Source: CAZTAR01 sp043813895 (GTDB lineage Bacteria; Planctomycetota; Phycisphaerae; UBA1845; UTPLA1). From it: a DNA stretch of 64,000 nt. Location of the stretch: the NCBI GenBank assembly GCA_043813895.1, contig JBDRKQ010000101.1, forward strand, positions 124,001 to 188,000, read 5' to 3'. The notes beneath the pieces are model-generated. The model was not told the DNA's origin and did not search any database. It saw only the letters and a program-made list of their open reading frames with translations. How positions within the stretch are numbered: the first letter of the stretch is position 1; each line of letters opens with the position of its first letter. Positions 57,519 through 64,000 of this stretch are shown here, piece after piece. A program made the position numbers and the translations under genes.

Positions 57519-57989
57519 TCACACGGTCTTGCCTCGTCGCCTCAAGGGCCGGCCGACGGTCGGATCGCCGTAATCCTCGTCGTAAGCGATCTGGCCCAGT
57601 GTGACGCTGCTGAGAAGCTCGCTGAGCTTCCTGTGGACCTTCCTGATCGGGCGACTGACCGGACAGGTTCGCATCTTGTCGCAGGGCTTTCGCCTGCCGT
57701 TGTGCTTCGCCGCACATCGAACAAGCCCGACCGGTCCGTCCACGGCCGAGATGATCTCGGCCAGCGAGATCTGGTCGGCCCCGCGCACGAGCACGTATCC
57801 GCCTTTCGCGCCGCGGATCGACCGAACGAGGCCACCTTGACTCAACAGTTTGAGTACGTTCATCAGCAGAGCAGACGGCAAGTTGTGTCGCTCGGAAATC
57901 TCTCGGGCGTTACAGACCGCGCCGGGCCGCAGAGCCATGTAACTCAGTGCGACAATCCCATAGTCCGCCTTCTTCGTAAACGTGCTCAT
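57519..57989 (-). CDS. Rrf2-family transcriptional regulator
   Basis: A 156-residue Rrf2/IscR-type regulator. The N-terminal winged helix is FTKKADYGIVALSYMA, then LPSALLMNVLKLLSQGGLVRSIRGAKGGY. Cys92, Cys103 and Cys109 lie in the loop where IscR binds [2Fe-2S], with different spacing from IscR (92, 98, 104). It probably senses Fe-S status, NO or redox state. GGAGG precedes the ATG. No Fe-S assembly genes are adjacent, so its targets are unknown. Autoregulation is plausible. Confidence 0.88.
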   Translation of the reverse strand: MSTFTKKADYGIVALSYMALRPGAVCNAREISERHNLPSALLMNVLKLLSQGGLVRSIRGAKGGYVLVRGADQISLAEIISAVDGPVGLVRCAAKHNGRRKPCDKMRTCPVSRPIRKVHRKLSELLSSVTLGQIAYDEDYGDPTVGRPLRRRGKTV

Positions 57990-58037
57990 CGCACCTCCGC
58001 AGTGCCGGTCTGTTTGGGCGCTCGCTCCTCCAGCTTC

Positions 58038-58066
58038 AATATAGCACTACATGGGTGCCAATTCAA
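58038..58066 (-). promoter_or_regulatory. Promoter of the Rrf2-type regulator gene
   Basis: On the minus strand, TTGAAT (58066-58061) and TATATT (58043-58038) are 17 bases apart. The -35 box overlaps the stop codon of the long FG-GAP gene. The leader would be about 40 bases. Confidence 0.55.
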
Positions 58067-61000
58067 CCCGTCGGCCGGTTGGGCACTTCCCGCCACTGGA
58101 TGATCTCGACGCCCTGCGGCTCCTCGATGGTGAGCATCTGCGGAATGGTCGCGCCGCCGATCGTCGTTGTCGCGCTGGCAGGGACGACGGTTTCACTATA
58201 AGGATCATCCACGGAGCGGCCGGTGAAGTACACCTTCACCGTATAGGTGGCAGTGTCTGCCAGCCCGCCGAAGTGAAGCCAGATGGGTTCGCTGCCGCCG
58301 AATCCTCTGGCGACGCCGATCTCGCGTCGCGCGATGAAGGTTGTACCCGCCGAATCCCACAACTCGACGCGAATGCCGACCGCGGCGACATTGGTCCCGC
58401 CCGCGCCGAGGCCCACGACGCGAACCTTCAGGTAGTTGCTATCATCGGTGTTGTTGCGCAGAAAGGTGTTACCCGCATCCTCTTGCGTCACAGCCAGATC
58501 GAGATCGCCATCGTTGTCGTAGTCGACAAACACGGCATCGTGTCCATCGCCGGGCGCGTCCGCGCCCGCACATCCGGTAACGAACGTGCCATCGTTCTGA
58601 TTCCGGTAGAGGACGTTCGCGGCGCCTGCTCGCGTCACGATGTAGAGATCGAGATCCCCGTCGTTGTCGTAGTCGCCCCAGCAACAGCCTTGTTGCCCCG
58701 ACGTGTCTGTAATGCCTGCCGAGGTGGTAACGTTCGTGAACGAACCGCTGCCGGTGGTCCAGTTGACGTCGTTTCGCCACAGGTATCCGGTGGAACCGCT
58801 GTCATATCGGGCGACGAACAGATCGAGGTCGCCGTCGTTGTCGTAGTCGCCCCATGCGGAGCCCATCTTGTCGCTGCCGCCGGTCGTGACAGAGATGCCG
58901 TAATTCGTTTGAGTGTAGGTCCCGTCGCCGTCGGAGAGGAACAGCTTGCCGCCGTTGTAGTGATAGAAAAAGTCCAGATACCCGTCGTTGTTGACGTCGC
59001 CGCTGCTGCAGTAGTCGCCGTTGCCGTAGTCGCCGCTGTCGTTCAGGCCGTAAGCCTTGTCGCTGGTGCCGACGAACCTGGCGAACTTGCTGGCCGAAAC
59101 TCCAAAAGGCGATGCGACAGAAACCTGCTTCTTGCTGAGCTTCTCCACCTGCGTCTCGGCGCCTTCGCCCTGGTTGTGGCCGATCCAATTGCCGTTCTCC
59201 GAGAAGTTGAGTACGTCGCACCAGCCGTCGCCGTTGACATCCGCGGCGGCAATCCCCTCGTTGTTGTAGGGGTCGCTGAAGCCGGCGGAACCCGCATCGG
59301 TGAATGACGCCTTGCCATTGTTGAGAAGCAGCTTCTCGTTCTGATAAGAAGGCATCCCCCAGAAATCGAGGTCTCCGTCGTTGTCGGCATCGAGCAGCGC
59401 GCCTTGTCTGTAGATGCTCCCGCCGGCGAAGGTGCTCTCTTTGTAAGCACTGCCGGCGCTGTCGTAAATCATGAGCTTGGACGAGCTGTTGCCCGTAACG
59501 ATCGCGTCGAGGTCGCCGTCTCCGTCCAGGTCGCCCCAGTGCAAGCCCGATCCCCAGCCTGCGTCGTTGCTTGTTTGCACATCGAAACCCGTCTCGCCGG
59601 AAACGTCCGTGAAGACAACTTGCGCGGCCTCCTCCTCAACCGTCAACATCTGCGGGATGACAGTCACGCCGATGGTGCTTGAAACGGCCGCCGGTATGAC
59701 GGTCTGTGAAGACCAACCGCCAACGAATCGCACCTTGATCGTATAGGTTGCAGCGTTTTTCACGCCGCCGAAATGAACCCACATCGGCTCCGCTCCGCCG
59801 TATCCTCGGGCCACGCCGACTTCGCGCATGGCCAGGAACGTCGTGCCTGCCGCGTCCCAAAGCTCCACGCGAACGCCGACGCCCGCCCTGTTGGTGCCGC
59901 AGGCCCCGCCGCCGATCACGCGGACCTTCAGATAGTCCTTGTTGTTCGTGCCATTTTGCAGGAGGGTGTTGTTTGCGTCTTCCTGCGTAACGGCCAGGTC
60001 GAGATCGCCGTCGTTGTCGTAGTCGACGAACACGGCATCGTGCGCGTCGCCAGGTGCGTACACACCTTCGTCAACCGCAGCAAAAAACCACTTCGGCGAG
60101 CCCTGGTTCTGATAGAGTACATTGGCCTTGCCGGACCGCGTCGCGATGTATAGATCGAGGTCGCCGTCGTTGTCGTAGTCGCCCCAGCAACAGCCGCGCT
60201 GGCCTGACTTGTCGGTGAGGCCGGCGGACGCGGTCACGTCGGTGAATGCGACCGAGCCCTTCTCGGCAAGCAGGTTCTTCCACAGATAGCCCGTGTAGCC
60301 GCTGTCCTGGCGGCTGACCCAGAGATCGAGGTCGCCGTCGTTGTCGTAGTCACCCCAGGCTGTTCCCATCTTGTCGTTGTTGCCGGTCACGATGGAGATG
60401 CAGCCGCCGTCGCCTTCGGTAAATGTGCCGTTTCCGTCAGAGAGGAAGATCTTGCCATCGCTGTAGTTGTAGAAGAAGTCGAGGAAACCGTCGTTGTTGA
60501 CGTCGCCGCTGCTGCAGAAGTCCCCGTTGCCGTGGTCGCCGGAATCGTTCAGACCGTAGGCTTTGTCGTTCGTTCCGGTCAGGACCGCCGGCACGCCGCT
60601 TGAATTAAAGCCGATCCAGTTACCGTTCTCGGAGAACATCACGATGTCGCACCGCCCGTCATGGTCGACGTCGGCCGCCGCAACGCCTTCGTTATTGCTG
60701 GGATTGCTGAAACCGAGGTTCCCGCGATCAGTGAAGGATGCCGATCCGTTGTTCTCGTACAGCCTCTCATCGCAGTACCAGAAATCCAGGTCGCCGTCAT
60801 TGTCGATGTCGAGCAAGGCCCCCTGCCGAGAACGGTCGCCACCGCTGCCAACGATGAAACTCTGTCCCGCGTTGTTGTTGATGCAGAGTCGTGCATCGTT
60901 GTTGCCGGTGACGATCGCGTCCAGATCACCGTCGTTGTCCAAATCGCCCCAGTGCAGACCGGACCCACTGTGGTCGTCTGTTGTACTGCGGACGCCGAAG

Positions 61001-61947
61001 CCGGCGGAAGCTGAGACATCCGTGAACAAGGCAGGCACATCGGCAAAGGCAATCACGGCAACCTGCTCAGTTGTGTGGTTTCGGTCGGAGTCGTTGATTT
61101 GGTCCTCGTCGATGGCTACCCGGGCATCCCCTGTGGTGCTGGGCGGATCGCCGTACACGACCGGCCAGCCGCCGTTGGGACCATCCATGCCAACGCTGGA
61201 AGTGATGACGATCAGCGGAGCCGCGGCAAAAGAAGATTTGAACGAGGCCGTGTATGGCGGCTTGTCGCCCACACCACGAATACTGTCGGCGGAGTCTCGG
61301 GCATCAAATGGAATGCCGTTAATCGCCCCGTGTCCCGTCTCAAAGACGATGAAGCCGATGGTCTCATCTGCCCTGGACGTGTCGTAATCTTCTGCGACGT
61401 GCTTGCCGGTATAGAAGTACTTCTTGTCGGGCGGGTTCGTTTGACTGGAGCCGCGGCTCCAGAAGACCGACCAGTCCTTGTCTTTGGCTGACATGACCTG
61501 CCCGACCACAACCGGTTCGCTGTAGGATTGCAGGTAGCTCTGTTCGTCGCCCACCCACGAGCTGTTGCTATCGGTTCGTTTCGACTTGTAAGTCTGGGCC
61601 TCGAACTTGACGCCGTCAACGTCGTACTTGCCGGCCTCCAGGACCATGTAGAAGACCGTGTCGGAAACAGGCTTGTACTTATCGCCGGGATTCTGCAGCC
61701 ACACTTCGAAGCTGTCTTTCTTGACGTTGTCCACGCGCACGACCGCAGGTCTGGTATTGTTGACGTAATGAAGCGAGCACACGACGATCGGGTCCTTGTA
61801 GCTCGCCTTGAGCGTGATGGTCTGGGTCGAAGCATCAACCTTGACGGAGCCGGTCTCGAGCGGGACGGGAGCAGCCTGAAGACTGCCGGGACAGGCCAGG
61901 CAGGCAATAGCCGCGACCAAGGCAATGAACCGTGCTGGCCTGAACAT
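58063..61947 (-). CDS. CRTAC1-like secreted protein with duplicated VCBS-ASPIC units
   Basis: A 1294-residue exported protein. A signal peptide (MFRPARFIALVAAIACLACP) is followed by a beta-rich N-terminal region (about 30-300). Two large repeats of about 470-490 residues follow, beginning near 308 and 778. Each contains many FG-GAP/VCBS repeats (SGLHWGDLDNDGDLDAIVTG and CCWGDYDNDGDLDLYI). Each ends in an ASPIC/UnbV-like domain (VRVELWDAAGTTFLAMREVG) and PQMLTVEE or PQMLTIEE. Each FG-GAP unit carries a Ca-binding DxDxDG loop. I chose the ATG at 61947 because it begins the signal peptide. It is probably a surface protein; the ligand is unknown. Confidence 0.8.
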   Translation of the reverse strand: MFRPARFIALVAAIACLACPGSLQAAPVPLETGSVKVDASTQTITLKASYKDPIVVCSLHYVNNTRPAVVRVDNVKKDSFEVWLQNPGDKYKPVSDTVFYMVLEAGKYDVDGVKFEAQTYKSKRTDSNSSWVGDEQSYLQSYSEPVVVGQVMSAKDKDWSVFWSRGSSQTNPPDKKYFYTGKHVAEDYDTSRADETIGFIVFETGHGAINGIPFDARDSADSIRGVGDKPPYTASFKSSFAAAPLIVITSSVGMDGPNGGWPVVYGDPPSTTGDARVAIDEDQINDSDRNHTTEQVAVIAFADVPALFTDVSASAGFGVRSTTDDHSGSGLHWGDLDNDGDLDAIVTGNNDARLCINNNAGQSFIVGSGGDRSRQGALLDIDNDGDLDFWYCDERLYENNGSASFTDRGNLGFSNPSNNEGVAAADVDHDGRCDIVMFSENGNWIGFNSSGVPAVLTGTNDKAYGLNDSGDHGNGDFCSSGDVNNDGFLDFFYNYSDGKIFLSDGNGTFTEGDGGCISIVTGNNDKMGTAWGDYDNDGDLDLWVSRQDSGYTGYLWKNLLAEKGSVAFTDVTASAGLTDKSGQRGCCWGDYDNDGDLDLYIATRSGKANVLYQNQGSPKWFFAAVDEGVYAPGDAHDAVFVDYDNDGDLDLAVTQEDANNTLLQNGTNNKDYLKVRVIGGGACGTNRAGVGVRVELWDAAGTTFLAMREVGVARGYGGAEPMWVHFGGVKNAATYTIKVRFVGGWSSQTVIPAAVSSTIGVTVIPQMLTVEEEAAQVVFTDVSGETGFDVQTSNDAGWGSGLHWGDLDGDGDLDAIVTGNSSSKLMIYDSAGSAYKESTFAGGSIYRQGALLDADNDGDLDFWGMPSYQNEKLLLNNGKASFTDAGSAGFSDPYNNEGIAAADVNGDGWCDVLNFSENGNWIGHNQGEGAETQVEKLSKKQVSVASPFGVSASKFARFVGTSDKAYGLNDSGDYGNGDYCSSGDVNNDGYLDFFYHYNGGKLFLSDGDGTYTQTNYGISVTTGGSDKMGSAWGDYDNDGDLDLFVARYDSGSTGYLWRNDVNWTTGSGSFTNVTTSAGITDTSGQQGCCWGDYDNDGDLDLYIVTRAGAANVLYRNQNDGTFVTGCAGADAPGDGHDAVFVDYDNDGDLDLAVTQEDAGNTFLRNNTDDSNYLKVRVVGLGAGGTNVAAVGIRVELWDSAGTTFIARREIGVARGFGGSEPIWLHFGGLADTATYTVKVYFTGRSVDDPYSETVVPASATTTIGGATIPQMLTIEEPQGVEIIQWREVPNRPTG

Positions 61948-62130
61948 ATCCGATGTCCCCCACGAATCGGGTAGCGTCTGTCGCGCCGCCCTAGCCGTCG
62001 CCTTCCGCGCGCAGCGAATCCCGTTTGGCCGCACGCCGGAGGTTCCTTCGTCAATAATGCAATCCGAGTTTCGAATCATCCAATGCGGAAGCGATATAGG
62101 AGGCTGGACACCGCCCGCGTCGGTTGCTGC

Positions 62131-62214
62131 ATCCGAGCCCCAAGCGCAAGCGAGCGGGTCCGAAGACCTACGGTCCGTCCACGAAGACCCCGCGCTGGCG
62201 CTTGGGGCTCGGAT
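62131..62214. repeat. Palindromic repeat with 17-bp perfect arms, copy 2
   Basis: The arms at 62131-62147 and 62198-62214 are identical to those of the element at 11169-11237, and the inner motifs CAAGCGAGCGGGT and CGAAGACCCCGCGCTGG recur. This copy has about 15 additional inner bases. It lies in the divergent gap between the CRTAC1-like gene and ppdK. Confidence 0.75.
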
Positions 62215-62266
62215 CAGTTCCGCCGAGACTCTCACAGGCCCGCTATCGGACGCGGGTGCCCTACGA

Positions 62267-62295
62267 TTGACACGCAGCCCGCCCGGACCTACATT
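62267..62295 (+). promoter_or_regulatory. Sigma-70-type promoter of ppdK
   Basis: A perfect TTGACA (62267-62272) and TACATT (62290-62295) are 17 bases apart. The start would be near 62302, giving a leader of about 150 bases before the ATG at 62453. Confidence 0.6.
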
Positions 62296-62452
62296 TTCCA
62301 GGTTGTCTCGGCCCAATCGGGACCTGTCGGATCGTCCGATCCGCCCCGGGGCCAGACCTGAGACTTCGCAGCACAGACGATATCAACGGCTCTACAGGCG
62401 AGTGCGCGGAGGAACGGCTCGCTGCAAACGCTACGGCAGAGGTACGACACAG

Positions 62453-64000
62453 ATGGCGACAAAATACGTTTACTCCTGGGGCGGCGGCAAGGCCGAAGGC
62501 AAGGGTCACCAGAAGGCGTTGCTCGGAGGCAAAGGCGCCGGCCTGGCGGAAATGACCCACATCGGTCTGCCCGTTCCCGCCGGCTTTACGATTACGACGG
62601 AAGCCTGCGGGCTCTTCTTCGAGAAGAACCGCCGCAAATGGCCCGTTGGCCTCGAGAGGCAAGTCAAGCATGGCCTCGCCAAGCTGGAGCGTGCGTGTGG
62701 CAAGAGGCTTGGCGACCCGAGAGACCCGCTGCTTGTGTCGGTTCGGTCCGGCGGCGCAGTCTCTATGCCGGGCATGATGGAAACGATCCTCAACCTCGGC
62801 CTCAACGACGAGTCTGTCGTGGGAATGGCCGAACGCACGGGCAATCCCCGGCTGGCGTGGGATTCCTACCGCCGCCTCATCCAGATGTACGCCACGGTCG
62901 TCATGGGCCTTTCCAAGGAGATTCTCGAAGAGCGACTCATCCGCATGAAGGACCGCATGGGCGTCCTGAGTGACACTGATCTGGCACCCGAGAGCCTCCG
63001 TGAACTCTGTGACGAATTCAAGGAGTTCTACGCCGAGCAAACGGGCGACGGGTTTCCGCAGGACCCCTGGAAGCAACTCGCCGGTTCCATTACGGCCGTA
63101 TTCGAATCGTGGATGGCCGACAAGGCAGTGAAGTACCGCAAGGTCGAGCGGATCGTCGGTCTGCCCGGTACGGCCGTGAACATTTGCCAGATGGTCTTCG
63201 GCAACATGGGGGAAGACAGCGGCACGGGCGTCTGCTTCACGCGCGACCCCAGCACCGGCGAGAACGTCTACTACGGCGACCTCCTCATGAACGCACAGGG
63301 CGAGGACGTCGTGGCGGGCATCCGCACGCCGATTCCGCTGGCCGAACTCGATAAGGAAAACCCGGAGGTCTACGAACAGCTATGCGCCGTCCGCGTCATG
63401 CTGGAATCGCACTACAAAGAGATGCAGGACCTGGAGTTCACGGTCGAACAAGGCAAGCTCTACATGCTCCAATGTAGGACGGGCAAGCGAACCCCTGCCG
63501 CATCCTTCAAGATCGCCGTGGACCAGGCCACGAAACCACTGCTGACCAAGGCGGAAGCGAACCGATTGGTGAAGAAGGGCTACCTGCCAAAGCGTTACGC
63601 CGCGGCCGTGTGCAAGCCCGTGATTACCAAGGAGGAGGCAATCCAGCGGATCGGAAGTGAGGATATCGAGCGACTGTTCTACCCGGTCATCGATTCGTCG
63701 TTCAGCGCCAAATCGCTGGCCGAACGACACCTTGGGATCGGCATCAACGCGGTGCCCGGCGCCGCGTGCGGGCAGATCGTCCTGACCGCGCCGAAGGCGG
63801 AAACATGGCACGCCGCCGGCAAGAAAGTCATCCTGGTTCGCAAGGAAACCAGCCCCGAGGATGTCGGCGGCATGCACGCCGCCGCGGGCATCCTGACGGC
63901 GACCGGCGGAAAGACCTCTCATGCTGCGGTCGTCGCGCGCGGCTGGGGCAAGTGCTGCATCGTCGGGTGCGAAGCCCTGAGAATCGATGAGTCCAATGAA
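62453..64000 (+). CDS. ppdK: Pyruvate, phosphate dikinase (5' part, runs off the window)
   Basis: An open frame of 516 codons without a stop inside the window, encoding the first 60 percent or so of PPDK. This enzyme interconverts pyruvate, ATP and phosphate with PEP, AMP and PPi, using PPi as an energy currency in many anaerobes. The N-terminus is YVYSWGGGKAEG, then GGKGAGLAEMTHIGLPVPAGFTI. SVRSGGAVSMPGMMETILNLG and FGNMGEDSGTGVCFTRDPSTGE are nucleotide-binding motifs. GGKTSHAAVVARGWGK (about 484-499) contains the phosphohistidine. The PEP/pyruvate domain lies beyond the edge. The ribosome site is weak. Confidence 0.93.
   Translation, partial: MATKYVYSWGGGKAEGKGHQKALLGGKGAGLAEMTHIGLPVPAGFTITTEACGLFFEKNRRKWPVGLERQVKHGLAKLERACGKRLGDPRDPLLVSVRSGGAVSMPGMMETILNLGLNDESVVGMAERTGNPRLAWDSYRRLIQMYATVVMGLSKEILEERLIRMKDRMGVLSDTDLAPESLRELCDEFKEFYAEQTGDGFPQDPWKQLAGSITAVFESWMADKAVKYRKVERIVGLPGTAVNICQMVFGNMGEDSGTGVCFTRDPSTGENVYYGDLLMNAQGEDVVAGIRTPIPLAELDKENPEVYEQLCAVRVMLESHYKEMQDLEFTVEQGKLYMLQCRTGKRTPAASFKIAVDQATKPLLTKAEANRLVKKGYLPKRYAAAVCKPVITKEEAIQRIGSEDIERLFYPVIDSSFSAKSLAERHLGIGINAVPGAACGQIVLTAPKAETWHAAGKKVILVRKETSPEDVGGMHAAAGILTATGGKTSHAAVVARGWGKCCIVGCEALRIDESNE

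Noticed and set aside
58600..60960. Regularly spaced GTCGTTGTCGTAGTCGCC-like repeats that at first sight resemble a repeat array
   Set aside because: They are codons for DYDNDGD in tandem FG-GAP units of a coding sequence, not a CRISPR array; no spacers or cas genes are present.
1..64000. Search for tRNA, rRNA, replication origin and CRISPR
   Set aside because: No cloverleaf, rRNA segment, DnaA-box cluster or spacer array was recognised by eye.

Overview
This 64 kb window is GC-rich, densely packed bacterial chromosome. It most likely comes from a member of the Planctomycetota, probably Phycisphaerae-like and anaerobic. The evidence is the set of large secreted proteins ending in degenerate dockerin-type Ca-binding repeats (36258-37145, 46984-48621, 52817-55219), a prepilin-like protein with a type IV N-methylation segment, FG-GAP/VCBS repeat proteins, proteins pairing a carboxypeptidase-regulatory fold with a TlpA fold, and several families of imperfect palindromic intergenic repeats. 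I see no rRNA, tRNA, CRISPR array or intact transposase. One transposase remnant lies at about 1328-1600.

Layout. 0-15.4 kb holds housekeeping and metabolic genes on the + strand: tyrS, a CvpA-like membrane protein, pilT, an HNH nuclease, a FAD/Fe-S glycolate- or lactate-dehydrogenase-like fusion, a membrane-embedded spermidine-synthase-like protein, cinA, a lipoprotein and a LOG-family protein. Between the spermidine-synthase-like gene and cinA is a free-standing promoter-to-terminator unit without a normal gene. 15.4-25.5 kb is one + strand operon: an HTH/Cys-rich protein; a four-gene transmembrane redox complex like Hmc/Dsr of sulfate reducers (HdrD-like, NarI-like, HybA/HmcB-like and an NrfD protein fused to a six-haem cytochrome); three single-domain response regulators; a PAS histidine kinase; and a PAS sigma-54 activator. 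25.6-36 kb is a second + strand operon resembling the anaerobe-specific orange-protein (ORP) cluster: four dinitrogenase-cofactor-like (NifX/NifB-tail) proteins, two ferredoxin-MinD ATPases, one Mrp ATPase, DUF5320, DUF1847, a thioesterase, an MBL-fold enzyme, a methionine-gamma-lyase-like enzyme, a TauE transporter, a DUF364-like protein and DUF6125. 36-58 kb carries secreted repeat proteins, an M16 peptidase, two ABC-2 transporter pairs, an MFS carrier, a prepilin-like protein, a broken thioredoxin-like protein, an M1 peptidase and small enzymes. 58-64 kb has a 1294-residue CRTAC1-like protein and the 5' part of ppdK.

The most interesting element is the 15.4-36 kb region. Both operons start with a sigma-54 (-24/-12) promoter, and both promoters are preceded by two copies of a TGC-N5-GC(A/G) palindrome with almost identical geometry. 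The sigma-54 activator encoded between them is the obvious candidate to bind these sites. The two operons therefore look like one regulon joining a membrane electron-transfer complex to an ORP-type Fe-S/ATPase machine and to thiol/sulfur handling. Shared Cys motifs in the PAS domains of the kinase and the activator suggest redox or metal sensing. This is inference; no experiment or database search was available.
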